This document shows positions 10,197 to 21,900 of a DNA stretch of 64,000 nt, piece after piece. Below the pieces are notes generated by a model. The model had not been told where the DNA came from. It made no database searches and was given only the letters and a program-made list of their open reading frames with translations. The stretch is from Eubacterium sp. (GTDB lineage: Bacteria > Bacillota > Clostridia > Lachnospirales > Lachnospiraceae): NCBI GenBank assembly GCA_022794015.1, contig JAAWDZ010000068.1, positions 1 through 64,000 on the forward strand. Reading direction: 5' to 3'. The first letter of the stretch is position 1; each line of letters starts with the position of its first letter. Made by a program: the position numbers and the translations under genes.

Positions 10197-11054
10197 TTAT
10201 GCGCTCCAATCACAGAGCCCTTCATTTCTTGCCACCCTGCGCAGCTCGTCCCGCACCTCCATCAACGCAAATCCCAGCAAATTCTGCCCGCGCCACTTCA
10301 TCGGGTCCCGTGCATCCGGTGAATTTTCTGAAAGCCTTATCCCCCAGACCGCATCATAAGGACTCGCCTCCGCCAAAACAGCGTCGCCCGTAGAAAGCAA
10401 AAAATCCCGAATCGCTGAATTCTGACTGAATTTACACCAGTTCCCGTTCAGTACAATCGAATACTTCACCCGATCCCATACTTCCTGCTGAAAGCCCCGA
10501 ACCTTTTTCCCCAAAGCTTTGATCTCCTTCGGCGACCGGCTTCCCAAAATCCGCTCCCGGATTTCCTCATCTAAAAATAGTTCTGCTTTCTGTTCCATCA
10601 TAAACTGCTCCATACAGCAGTAGACACGGTCGAACGCCATAAACTCCCCCATCTCCCACTGACTAAAGCAGCTTTTTGTAACGCTTTTGTCCGAGGAATC
10701 CTGATGTCTGAAAAACAGGCAAATCTCATGCCGTTTCCCCTCAGCCGCTTCCTGGCGAAGTCCGGACAACGTGTATTTCGGCGTCCCTTCCCGCCGCCAA
10801 AAAGGAATACAATATTCGCCGTGCGAAAACAGTTCGCAGGTATCCCTGTCTTCCCACCAGCCCTTCCAGACAGCCGGCTCCGGAAACAGCTCCTGATACT
10901 CTTGCCGCTCCTCTTCCATAAGCGTCTCAAACCAGGCAAAAAACCGATCCTTATACTCCTCTCCGTATCCCATACGCCAGCCGATTGAATACCGGTCGCT
11001 TTTGGGATACGCCAGCCACAGGGGCGGCATCACGCTCTTTCTTTCCAATAACAT
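10197..11054 (-). CDS. NADAR-family protein (YbiA-like N-glycosidase fold) with N-terminal extension
   Basis: FSQWEMGEFMAFDRVYCCMEQFMMEQKA...ILGSRSPKEIKALGKKVRGFQQEVWDRVKYSIVLNGNWCKFSQN...LAEASPYDAVWGIRLS...WRGQNLLGFALMEVRDEL matches NADAR. Confidence 0.88.
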   Translation of the reverse strand: MLLERKSVMPPLWLAYPKSDRYSIGWRMGYGEEYKDRFFAWFETLMEEERQEYQELFPEPAVWKGWWEDRDTCELFSHGEYCIPFWRREGTPKYTLSGLRQEAAEGKRHEICLFFRHQDSSDKSVTKSCFSQWEMGEFMAFDRVYCCMEQFMMEQKAELFLDEEIRERILGSRSPKEIKALGKKVRGFQQEVWDRVKYSIVLNGNWCKFSQNSAIRDFLLSTGDAVLAEASPYDAVWGIRLSENSPDARDPMKWRGQNLLGFALMEVRDELRRVARNEGLCDWSA

Positions 11055-11507
11055 TTACCCTTCCCCCATTTCTTTGGTCATTTCAAAATAAGGCGATATC
11101 CCATACCCGCTGCGTTCATACGTTTTAATCGCCCCTTCATTTTCCCTTTCCACCTCAAGCTTAAACCGCACGGCCTCAGGATATCGTTCCTCCAGATATC
11201 CAAACAGCGCCGACCCAAGCCCCTGCCTGCGGTATTCGGGCTTAATATACAGATCCTCCAGCCAGATACACAGTCCGCCGTACTCTGTCGTATACCCCTT
11301 GGATATCATGGCATATCCGGCAAGCGCACTGCCTTCTTCGAACACAAAGCCCTCTACAAACGGCATATCGTTCAGGCAGTCCTCCACATCCCGTTTTAGT
11401 ACCTCGTCCGAAGAGGTGTGGAACACCGCAGGCGAATCGTAAAATACACGCATCATTGCCAACACTTCTTTTTTATCCTTTTGTTCCATACTTCTGATTA
11501 AAACCAT
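11055..11507 (-). CDS. GNAT-family N-acetyltransferase
   Basis: LYIKPEYRRQGLGSALFGYLEERYPEA acetyl-CoA loop. Stop directly abuts the ATG of the NADAR gene (TAAATG). Confidence 0.93.
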   Translation of the reverse strand: MVLIRSMEQKDKKEVLAMMRVFYDSPAVFHTSSDEVLKRDVEDCLNDMPFVEGFVFEEGSALAGYAMISKGYTTEYGGLCIWLEDLYIKPEYRRQGLGSALFGYLEERYPEAVRFKLEVERENEGAIKTYERSGYGISPYFEMTKEMGEG

Positions 11508-11578
11508 AAATACCTCTCTGTTTTATAAACACACGCCGCCTAAATGCGGCTGTCTGAACCGTTACCCTTTAGCATCTT

Positions 11579-12742
11579 TTAAAATAAAAACTGCGCCAGC
11601 ACATAATTGCTCAAATCAATGCCCCGCTGCGTCAAATAAAGCTGTGTCGGCGTATCGCAGATCAGATCCTCGGACTCCAGCCTGCGGATTACATTCCCGT
11701 AAACCTGTCCGACCGTAAATCCAAACGTACGGTAAAACTGGTTCTTTTCAATCCCTTCTGTCATGCGAAGCCCCAGAAACATATATTCCTCAATTTGTGT
11801 ATTGCGGCTTAAAATGTTTACTTCTTCCCGCAAATTCACGCAATCAAAGGACAAATCAATATACTGCTCCAAATCCCGGACATTGCTATAACGCGCCTCC
11901 TCCAAAAGCGACGCCGCTCCAAGCCCAAGACCTAAGTATTCTTTTCTCTGCCAGTAACCAATATTGTGCCTGCATGCGCAGCCCTTTCTGGCATAGTTGG
12001 AAATTTCATACCGCATATAGCCGTTCTGCGCCAGAATATCCTGCGTCATAACGCCAATCTGATATGCGGTATCCTCCGAAGGCAGATCCTCCGGGGGCAT
12101 CCCTGCCTCCAGCTTAACCACGTCAAATTTATACAAATCATAAAAAGGCGTGCCCTTTTCAATAATCAGTGAATAAGAGGAAATATGCTCCGGTTTCAGC
12201 TGTATCGTCTGGATCAAAGACTGATACGCTTTCTCTACCGTCTGACCTGGCAGGGAATTCATCAAATCTACATTGATATTATAAAACCCGCATTCCCTGG
12301 CCAAGCTGTAATTGCGCAGGAACTGCTCAAACGTATGAACCCTGCCCAGATGCTTTAGCTCATCGTCATGTACGGACTGCAGGCCAATGCTTAAGCGATT
12401 AATCCCGTTTGTCTTATAACATTCCAATTTTGCCCGCGTCAGTGTCCCCGGATTACATTCAATCGTAATTTCCGCGTCTGCCGCCACTTTAAAATCCTGA
12501 TAGATTTCCTGCATCAAAGCCGCAATATAATCTTCCTGCAGCCAGGAAGGCGTACCCCCTCCAATATAAATAGTAGAAACGACAGCGTCTCGAAACGCCG
12601 GCCCATAAAACGCAACCTCTCTTAACAGCCCTTCCATATAAGCAAACTGCTCCTTTTCGTCTGCCGGAGCAGACAAAAAGTCGCAATACGCGCACTTTTT
12701 CATACAAAACGGAATGTGTACATACAATTCCAACTCTCTCAT
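11579..12742 (-). CDS. hemW: Radical SAM family heme chaperone HemW
   Basis: YVHIPFCMKKCAYCDF (CxxxCxxC), YIGGGTPSWL, NPGTLT, RLSIGLQS; located next to lepA. Confidence 0.95.
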   Translation of the reverse strand: MRELELYVHIPFCMKKCAYCDFLSAPADEKEQFAYMEGLLREVAFYGPAFRDAVVSTIYIGGGTPSWLQEDYIAALMQEIYQDFKVAADAEITIECNPGTLTRAKLECYKTNGINRLSIGLQSVHDDELKHLGRVHTFEQFLRNYSLARECGFYNINVDLMNSLPGQTVEKAYQSLIQTIQLKPEHISSYSLIIEKGTPFYDLYKFDVVKLEAGMPPEDLPSEDTAYQIGVMTQDILAQNGYMRYEISNYARKGCACRHNIGYWQRKEYLGLGLGAASLLEEARYSNVRDLEQYIDLSFDCVNLREEVNILSRNTQIEEYMFLGLRMTEGIEKNQFYRTFGFTVGQVYGNVIRRLESEDLICDTPTQLYLTQRGIDLSNYVLAQFLF

Positions 12743-12747
12743 TTTCT

Positions 12748-14559
12748 CTAATCCTCATCCAATTTCAGTACGCTCATAAACGCTTCCTGTGGAATCTCCA
12801 CACTGCCTACCTGGCGCATCCGCTTCTTGCCTTCCTTCTGCTTCTCCAAAAGCTTCCTCTTACGGGTAATGTCGCCGCCATAGCATTTGGCAAGCACGTC
12901 TTTTCGCATAGCCTTGACGGTTTCTCTGGCGATTACTTTTCCGCCGACGGCTGCCTGAATCGGAATTTCAAACAAGTGCCGCGGAATTTCTCCCTTTAGC
13001 TTCTCGCACATTTTCCTTCCGCGCTCATATGCGCTGTCCTTAAATACAATAAAGGATAACGCATCCACCGTTTCCCGGTTAATTAAAATATCCAGCTTAA
13101 CCATCTCGGAACGCACATAGCCCTTTAATTCATAATCAAAAGAAGCATATCCTCTCGAACGGGATTTTAAGGCGTCAAAGAAATCGTAAATAATCTCATT
13201 TAAAGGCAGATCATATTTGATCAATGCACGCGTTTCTTCCAGATATTCCATACTGATATAAATCCCGCGCCTCTCCTGGCAAAGCTTCATAATCGCTCCC
13301 ACATATTCACTGGTCACCATAATTTCTGCAGATACTACCGGCTCCTCCATATATTCAATTTCCGACGGATCCGGCAGGTTAGACGGGTTGGTAAGGTCTA
13401 TCACTTCCCCATTGGATTTATACACCTTATAAATAACGCTTGGAGCTGTCGTTACCAGATCCAGGTTGAATTCACGTTCCAGACGCTCCTGAATAATCTC
13501 CAGATGCAAAAGTCCCAGAAAACCGCAACGGAAGCCAAACCCAAGCGCCAGTGAAGTTTCCGGCTCAAAAAAGAGAGACGCGTCATTGATCTGCAGCTTT
13601 TCCAGGGCATCCCGCAGCTCCGGATATCTGGCGCTGTCCGCCGGATAAAGCCCACAGTATACCATGGGATTGACCTTTTTGTAACCCGGCAGCGGACTTT
13701 CACAGGGACGCGCGGCATTCGTTACAGTATCGCCCACGCGGGTATCCGAGACGTTTTTGATGCTGGCCGTAATATATCCTACCATACCGGCTGTAAGCTC
13801 TTCGCACGGAATAAACTGCCCTGCGCCAAAATAACCGACCTCCACCACATCATCCTCCGCTTTCGTAGCCATCATGCGGATGCGGTCACCGGGCTTTACC
13901 GTGCCCTCCATAATGCGGCAGAATACGATAACGCCCTTATAGGGATCATAAATCGCATCAAAAATCAACGCCTGCAGCGGCGCCGCGGCATCGCCCTTGG
14001 GCGACGGGATTTTGGTAATAATCTGCTCTAATACCTGATCGACATTTAAGCCTGTCTTGGCGGAAATGAGAGGAGCATCCTCCGCTTCAATGCCGATAAC
14101 GTTTTCGATTTCCTCAATAACCGCCTCCGGCTGGGCGCTGGGCAGGTCGATTTTGTTGATCACGGGCATAATGTCAAGATCGTGATCCAGCGCCAGATAG
14201 ACGTTTGCCAGCGTCTGCGCCTCTACGCCCTGCGCCGCGTCCACGACTAAAATCGCACCGTCGCAGGCAGCAAGGCTCCTGGAAACCTCGTAGTTGAAAT
14301 CCACATGTCCGGGCGTATCTATTAAGTTAAAAATATATTCTTCCCCGTCCTGTGCTTTGTATATAATGCGGACTGCCTGGGATTTGATTGTAATGCCGCG
14401 CTCCCGCTCTAAATCCATATTGTCGAGTACCTGTGCCTGCATTTCGCGGCTGGTCAATAGCCCTGTATGCTCTATGATGCGATCCGCTAACGTCGACTTG
14501 CCGTGGTCAATGTGGGCAATGATACAGAAATTGCGAATTTTACTTTGATCTAATGCCAT
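12748..14559 (-). CDS. lepA: Elongation factor 4 (LepA)
   Basis: [59 protein letters not shown]-terminal [27 protein letters not shown]. Confidence 0.98.
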   Translation of the reverse strand: MALDQSKIRNFCIIAHIDHGKSTLADRIIEHTGLLTSREMQAQVLDNMDLERERGITIKSQAVRIIYKAQDGEEYIFNLIDTPGHVDFNYEVSRSLAACDGAILVVDAAQGVEAQTLANVYLALDHDLDIMPVINKIDLPSAQPEAVIEEIENVIGIEAEDAPLISAKTGLNVDQVLEQIITKIPSPKGDAAAPLQALIFDAIYDPYKGVIVFCRIMEGTVKPGDRIRMMATKAEDDVVEVGYFGAGQFIPCEELTAGMVGYITASIKNVSDTRVGDTVTNAARPCESPLPGYKKVNPMVYCGLYPADSARYPELRDALEKLQINDASLFFEPETSLALGFGFRCGFLGLLHLEIIQERLEREFNLDLVTTAPSVIYKVYKSNGEVIDLTNPSNLPDPSEIEYMEEPVVSAEIMVTSEYVGAIMKLCQERRGIYISMEYLEETRALIKYDLPLNEIIYDFFDALKSRSRGYASFDYELKGYVRSEMVKLDILINRETVDALSFIVFKDSAYERGRKMCEKLKGEIPRHLFEIPIQAAVGGKVIARETVKAMRKDVLAKCYGGDITRKRKLLEKQKEGKKRMRQVGSVEIPQEAFMSVLKLDED

Positions 14560-14722
14560 GTTCTTCCTCCGATTCGTAGAATTAGTTCTGTTCTTTATCT
14601 ACCATATTATACGTAGTTTAAGGAAATTACGCAAGCAAATGTTAAAATCCTGCCGTTAAAATAATATAACGGTTCAACCTTCGAGTTGCTTCGGTTTATC
14701 CGTGCAAACGATCTGGATGTGA

Positions 14723-14751
14723 TTGAAAATATTAGGATTTTATGCTATCAT
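14723..14751 (+). promoter_or_regulatory. Putative sigma-A promoter of the macrodomain gene
   Basis: TTGAAA - 17 nt - TATCAT, about 66 nt upstream of the ATG at 14817. Confidence 0.55.
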
Positions 14752-14816
14752 AAACACAATATTCGCTGAAAAAACGCTGCCTGATTCCATTCAGATAATC
14801 CAGGGAGGCCCTTGAT

Positions 14817-15857
14817 ATGCCCTTTTTATTTATACGAAACGACATTACAAAAATACAGGCCGACGCTATCGTAAACCCAACAAACTGCAGCCTGATGCAG
14901 GGCAGCGGTACAAGCCGGGCCATTTATCTGGCTGCAGGAGAACAGCTTTTGGCCAGAGCCTGTGCACGCATCGGCTCCTGTCCTCTGGGAAAAGCTGTAA
15001 TCACAAAGGGCTTTCATCTTCCGGCCAGATATATCATCCATGCAGCAGGCCCGGTCTGGCAGGACGGCAGACATGGAGAAGAGCAGATTTTATACAATAC
15101 CTATATAGAATCCCTAAAGCTTGCCCGCAAACGGAGGCTGAAATCTATTGCATTCCCCCTGCTGTCCTCCGGCAGTTACGGTTATCCCAAAGACCGCGCA
15201 TTACCTGTTGCAGTATCTGCCATCAACAGCTTTCTTGCGGAACATGAAATGACGGTTTATCTGGTACTTTATGACTTTGATTCCTCTGCAGTTAGCCAAA
15301 AGTACCTGCCTGCTGTCAAAGAATATATCGACGCGCACTACATTGCTGCACATCATAAAGCTTATTATCCTCCGAGCATACAAAATACCCGGAAAAGTAA
15401 TTCAGACAGATTTTTGAAACGGCAGACCTCTGCTGCCCACGCGTCTCTCCCGCCTCCACCGGCTTCTATGCCTGCGGGAGAAAGGACACGTCTGTTAGAC
15501 AATATTATGGACCATATGGGAGAAACATTTTCCCAGATGCTGATGCGCCTGATTGACGAACGCGGTATGACAGACCCCGAAGTTTACCACAGGGCAAATA
15601 TAGACCGCAAGCTGTTTTCCAAAATACGCACAAAACCATCTTATACACCGGCCAAAAAGACCATACTTGCTTTTGCTGTTGCACTTGGACTTTCTTTGGA
15701 TGAAACAAAAGATCTGTTAAAAACAGCCGGCTATTCTCTTTCGGAAAGCGTAAAGTTTGATGTTATCCTTTGTTTTTTCCTGGAACAGAAAATTTACGAT
15801 ATTCTCGAAATCAATGAAATGCTGTTTTATTATGACCAGCCTCTTTTAGGCGGCTGA
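14817..15857 (+). CDS. Macrodomain protein fused to a C-terminal helical/HTH-like domain
   Basis: N-terminus FIRNDITKIQADAIVNPTNCSLMQGSGTSRAIY...AAG...IIHAAGPVW...AFPLLSSGSYGYP is a macrodomain; C-terminus ERGMTDPEVYHRANIDRKLFSKIRTKPSYTPAKKTILAFAVALGLSLDETKDLLKTAGYSL resembles an HTH/XRE-like fold. Confidence 0.88.
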   Translation: MPFLFIRNDITKIQADAIVNPTNCSLMQGSGTSRAIYLAAGEQLLARACARIGSCPLGKAVITKGFHLPARYIIHAAGPVWQDGRHGEEQILYNTYIESLKLARKRRLKSIAFPLLSSGSYGYPKDRALPVAVSAINSFLAEHEMTVYLVLYDFDSSAVSQKYLPAVKEYIDAHYIAAHHKAYYPPSIQNTRKSNSDRFLKRQTSAAHASLPPPPASMPAGERTRLLDNIMDHMGETFSQMLMRLIDERGMTDPEVYHRANIDRKLFSKIRTKPSYTPAKKTILAFAVALGLSLDETKDLLKTAGYSLSESVKFDVILCFFLEQKIYDILEINEMLFYYDQPLLGG

Positions 15858-15881
15858 AATCATTTGCTTTCCAAGCCAAAC

Positions 15882-15915
15882 GGCATCCGGAACACAAATG
15901 TGCTCCCGATGCCGC
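15882..15915. terminator. Bidirectional terminator-like hairpin between convergent genes
   Basis: cggcatccggaacacaaatgtgctcccgatgccg, near-perfect palindrome. Confidence 0.6.
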
Positions 15916-15929
15916 TTCTTTATATAATC

Positions 15930-18900
15930 TTATTTCACTGTAACCTTTACTTTCCTCGAAATACCATTGCATTTCACTGTAATTGTGGTATTTCCTTTAC
16001 GGACTCCCGTAATCTTTCCGGACGAAGACACCTTCGCTACCTTCTTATTACCGGACTTATAAGTTATTTTTTTACCGTCCGCATTTTTCACCTTTACCTG
16101 AAGCTTTTTGCTCTTGCCTTTTTGCAGTGAAATCTTTGTTTTCTTCACCTGAAGCACAGTCTTTGCTTTTTCTGCCGGTACATTCTGCCCTGCCCTGTAT
16201 TCTGCCAGGGACTTCTGTGCCGTTTCCGCAGCTTCTATGGCTTTCTGTGCCTGCTCTTTCGCCTGTTCCTTTGCCCTTTCCGTTTCGGCTTTGGCAATTT
16301 CTGCTTCCACTTTCGCCCTTTCTGCCTCCAGCTTCGCCTTTTCCACTTCAAGCTTTGCCTTCTCTACTTCTGCCTTTGCTTTTTCTGCCTCGGCTGCCGC
16401 TGCGCGCTGCGCTTCCTCGGCTTTTGCCAGAAGCTCTTTTATTTCTGCCTGGCTCTTCCTGGCGGCTTCCATAAGTGCTTCCGCTTTCATCTGAGCGTCT
16501 TCGGCGGATTTTCTGGCGATTTCAGCAGATTCCCTGGCGGCTTCAGCTTTGCCCTGTGCGTCTGAAGCTGCCTGCTGTGCCCGTTTGGCATTTGCCATAG
16601 CTTCATCTGCTTCACTGGCTTTCTGGCTGGAACGCTTCTCAGCTTCCTCAGCTCTTGTCTGAGCCGCTATCGCCGCCTCCCTGGCTGCCTCGGCTTTCTT
16701 CCTTGCGATATCCGCGTCTGCTGCCTGGGCTTTTGCCGCTTCCCTGGCTGCCTCGGCGGCTGTCTGGGCTGCACTGGCGGCTGTCCTGGCTGCATTAGCT
16801 GCTTCTTCTGCTGCCTGGGCTTTGGATCTTGCCGCATCCGCCCTCAATTCTGCCGCCTCAGCCAGCGATTGTGCCGCTTCGGCGCCCGTCTTAGCTGCTT
16901 CGGCCTCAGATTTTGCTGCATTTGCCGCACTCTTTGCTGCTTCGGCCCTCTGCTGTGCCGCCTGGGCCTCGGCTTTTGCTCCGTCTGTTGCAGTCTGGGC
17001 GCTTTCTGCATTACGCTTTGCGATTTCTGCGTCTGCCTGCGCCCGTTTTGCTGCAAGCTCTGCTTCTTCTGCTGCTTCGGCGCGTTTCTTTGCATCCGTT
17101 TCGGCTTCCTGTGCTTTTACTTTGGCATCTTCTGCATCTCTTTTTGCCGCTTCGGCTTCCTGCTGTGATTTCTTTGCGTTTGTTTCAGATGCTCCTGCCG
17201 TTTCCACTGCTTTTTCCAGTTTCTCCTCCAGCTTGCGTATCTGCTCTAACAATGCTTCATCCGAAGGTACGTCTGGCTTAGGCGTGTCCTTAAATTCATA
17301 TTCCTTTACCTGATTTGCCAGCCGGATCAATTCCTCCGGTGCTGTTTGGGGATCTGCAAGCTTTGCTTCCAGCTCTGTAATCAGGGCCTGGTATGCTTCC
17401 CAGCTTTCTTCCGTATAGCCTTCGTTCGCCGTTTTCCTTCCTGCCAAGGCTTCATTTGCAAGATCCTCAGCCGCTTTCCTTTCTACCGTTACCAGAAGCG
17501 CTATAGCGTCCTCAAATTCTGTTACCGCCGCTTTTACCTCTTCTGCGGTAAGCTGTTCGGTCCCCGCTTCCACTTTGGCCTCGGCAGCGCTTAACGCAGC
17601 CTTAAATGCAGAAAAGCTTTCTGCCGTATAGATAGGAGTCCCGTCTTCCTTCTGATTGTTTGAACCGCTGATATTCGCCCCTTTCTGGCGGATATTCCAA
17701 AGCTCCTGCCGCATCACTGCCACATCTGCAGGCTGTTCTGTCAGCACCGCCGCATGCAGGCTTGCAACCGGTTTGCCCTGTGCTTTATCCAGGCAGACGC
17801 GTACTTCTGCCACATCCTCCGGATTTTCCAGACGGTAGTCAAACCCTACACAGTAAATACCGGTTCCTTCGGCTCCATAAGGTTCGGTTACAACTGTTGT
17901 GCCGTTTACGATAAATTCAATCCTTCCGGTTCCGGTCCATACGCCGGTATAGATATCAATATGCCTGCTTTCTTCACTGTAGTCCAGGCCCATGCTCCAA
18001 TAATTGTCCGCGCCTTCCATCCGGCTTCCTATGTTATTTTCCGGCTCGTCGCGTTCTACATCCGCTTTATCATATTTAAAGGTGATGCTGCCGTCCTGAT
18101 ACGTCCCGAAATCTACGCCAGGCGTAGGATCTACGTTGATGCCATAGAAATTGATGCCGCTGCCGCCCTTCTTATGCGACTGCCTGCCCGGATCATGCCG
18201 TCTGGTCTGGTTATTAAACTGATACCAGTCCACAATGCCGTCTGCCGTAAAATCAACCTCTTTCCCGGTGTAAGCTTTTGTACCGGTTCCGATGACAAAT
18301 CCGCTTTCCTCTGTAATCGCTTTTACGGTTACCGTGGCCTCATGCTGTGCAGTTACTCCTCCAAGTGCAGCCGTAACCGTAATCTTTGATTCCACATCCT
18401 TATTCCCTGCCGGACGCAGTACGGTTCCGTCGTTCTGTACGCCGTAGCCGGTACCGTCTGTAGAGGAGGACATCGTAAATCTGCTGCCGTACAATAAGCC
18501 GCCTGTCGTAAGTACAAAGTTATTTATGGTATTTTCCTGTGTATTTCCGTTGTAAATTACATCCAGCGTCTTTGCCAGATCTGCCGCTGCCCTTGCCTCG
18601 TCTGCCGCATCCGCAGGCTCTGCCAAAACGGTTTCAGAATATCCGCCATCGCTTGTGATGCCGCAGTATATACCGCTTACAGATACATAATATTTTCCAT
18701 ATGGAAGGTCTTTTATAGCGTAAGGCATTTTCTTCGCTGGCACTTCTTTTACTACGGTATCATCCACCGCATCATATACTTTTACACTCCAGCTGTCATA
18801 ATTCGCGTTTTCCGGTACATCAGCCGAAACGGTGAGCGTTCCGTCCCCCTCTTTCTGCAATGTGACGTTTTCCGGTACATCCGGCGTGCAGACCCCGCCG

Positions 18901-21900
18901 TCTAAGAGCGCAATGCTCTTAATGGATACCTTGACACGCGGATCAGATTTTGCCGTATCCATTAGCCACTGTACGAAAAGATCACTGTCATTGCTGGCCG
19001 CACAGAATGGAATGTCAATGACATATTCGGTTTCCTTGCTTCCACCTTTCAAAAATACCTCCAGACGGTCGTCTGACGCGTCATTTAAGGCTATCTTTAA
19101 TTTGCCCAGACCATTCTGGATGCCGACTACCAGACGTATGGTCTTAAGCTTATTGGAAGCAGGCGCCATAAACATAAAGCCCTCGTCGCCGTAGGTCCAT
19201 CCGTCTGATGCATCTGACCAGTACCAGTAAGTTCCCTTTGTCATACATGCCGCATCCGCAAAGCCCAGCGCCTGCATGGACGGGCTGTCATTGACCGCTG
19301 CCCACTGCTCAAAGTTTTGCTTTACCGGCATGCCCACGGTATTCACATTATACAGCTTGCCGCCTTTTTTGCCTGTCTGGTACTTAATTCCGTCATAAAC
19401 ATCCGCATCCTCTGTCTTCTGGAAATATACGTAATCTATCGCATTCTCATCATAATATTCCTTTGTCGCCTCATCGGCTGCTTCTGACAGAAGCCTTGTC
19501 CTTGTGCCGATATAGCCGACACGTGCGGTTTTATCCGCCATACCCTTTACAATATAAGAATCCGTGCCCGGCGTCAGGTCAAAGCTTTCTTCCCTGCCCC
19601 CCGCTTTTACGACCAGCGTCACCGGCTCGGTAACGGTTGCGGTAAAATGCAGATCGGACAAATCGCTCAGACGCTTCTCGGCCTGCAGGGATACCCGGTT
19701 CTCTTTTCCATCGTGCTTCATATAAAGGTTGTCTACGCCAAATTCTTCACACAGCTGGACATTCCATGTCACCTTATTGTTCGGCGCGTCAATATCAATG
19801 CCTGCCAGATCTTCTAATACCATGCCGATCGCAAAAGATCCGGTCCATCCTACAAAATTCGGCTTGCTCTCAGAACCGTCGCGGACATAATCTGAGGAAT
19901 AATTCTCCCAGAAGGTCGACTGCTTAATATAACTGCCCTTTTTGCCTTCTTCATAAACGTCTGCTACCATATTGACATGGCGTACCGCTTCTTCAAATGC
20001 GAGCTGATCGTACCCATATTCCCGCAGTCCATAAACATATTGATAGGAAGTCGGCGCCCAGATAGAGCCCATCCAGTATTGGCCGTACGGGCGGAACGGC
20101 CCTGTGAACCCGTCCCAGTCATAGGCCAAAGTAGCCAGTCCGTTCGGGCGGTACAGCTTCATGGAGTTCTTACCATGATATTTGATGATTTCCTGTGCAC
20201 GTTCCTCTGTCGCAACATGCCCTGCCAGCGCCCAGAGGTTTGTCGGCGTGGAAATATTGGTAAAGCTCTTGCCGTTTTCGGAAAGGTTCGAATACATATG
20301 CGCATTCGGACTCCAGAGCTTCTCATTAATTAAATCAGCAATCCTCTCATTCTCCGAGGCAAAATATTCGGCCTGTTCTTTATTGCCCATTGCATCTGCG
20401 ATCAGGGAAAGATACCATGCCGCCTGCGCCTGCTGGATACTTAAGTCGTTGTAGGTTTGCCTGCCGTCGCTGTCGCTTAAGGAAAGCCGCTGCCCGTCCT
20501 GGTTCGGCGTATTATCCAGGCCGTTTCCATAACCGTTTGTCTTGCCGTACAGGCCGTTTGCCAGCTTCTTAGTCCGCTCAATGTAATAGTAATGGGAAAC
20601 CAGACGTTCAAAAATAGTCTTTCCGTTAATTTCCTTACTGAACCGGCTGACATCCCCGTGGATCTGGTACTGCTCCCACTCTGCCATAGCAAAGAGCGGC
20701 GGATTTGTCCCCGTATTCTTCTGCGTATCCGGATCCCAGCAGTTTGCGCCCGTCTCTTCCACAATCTCACGGCAGATATAACCGTCGTTGTCGCCGCCGT
20801 CTATCTGATGATAGTAAAAATTGTCAATGGAAGAAAGCGTCGGGAATTCATTGATTCCAAATCTGTCAAACAGCATCATTAACATTGTATCCCATACAAA
20901 AATGTTTTCCCGGAAGGCTTCGTCTACATAATACGGTTCTTCCGGATTAGTCGCCGCCGGAATCTTCTGGATGTTGTTCTTATGTACATTCCATGCGGCA
21001 TCATAAACCTCTTCCCATTCGGGATGTTCAGAAAAATGCACTTTCGGCAGGTTGTTCATATTAATCTTATAACCGCATGCAAGCGTCTCTGTCTTAAGCC
21101 CTGCCTGCGCCGCCGCTAAATCTGCCGTTAACTTTTGAAGCTTTGTGATATTAATGCTGTTTTGCGCCTGCTTTGCCGCTTCATACGCCGTGCTAAAAGC
21201 CTCCCATGTATCCTCCAGATAATTCACCTTACCGCCGTCGGCAATCGGTGCCGCAGCCGAAAGGGTCTTCTTGAGGGCCGCCTTCGCAGCCGAAAGCTCA
21301 CTGTCTCCCGCCTGGGAATCATCTACCGCCGCCTTTTGGGCGGAAAAATAAGTTTTCAGGGAATCCGCGTATTTGGATGCATGCGGCTTTAATCTGACGC
21401 TCTTTTCCAATTCAGCAAAACGCGCCGTGTCCATCAGCATGTTTAAAATGCGGATGACATTTTTCTGTACGTCGCCCAGATACATCTTATTTGCTTTCCT
21501 TGTAATATGGTAAGTAACGATCCTGTCCTTAGAGGTATCCGCCAAATCCGCCAGCGCTTCTCCGGTTTCTTTTACCGTCACCACTGCCCTGCCGTCAGCA
21601 AGGGTCGTTGTAATCGCTTCATTCAAAGCCGTGCCCGCTTTTACCTCTGCAGTCAGCTCTGCTTTTCCTTTTTTCGTGGAATAAATTCCCCAGTTTCCTT
21701 CTGTCGGATACCCATCCGGGCCAAATTCCGGCAAAACAACCTCCAGGGCCTTTTTAAAATCTTCTGCCTGGCTGCCCGGCATATTCATATCGTTGCCCGG
21801 ATGCATCATTTTCGTCTTGTCGCCCCGGACATCCCAGTCTGTCATGATAACACCTTTGAAATCCCATTCGCCGCGTACAATATCCGTACACAAATCATAG

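Noticed and set aside
16127-17313. Several overlapping plus-strand ORFs (16127-16474, 16237-16494, 16822-17313, 16869-17168, 16913-17281)
   Set aside because: They are antisense to the Ala-rich coiled-coil repeat of the giant glycosidase; their Ser/Phe/Ala/Leu-rich composition is what the complement of such a repeat gives.
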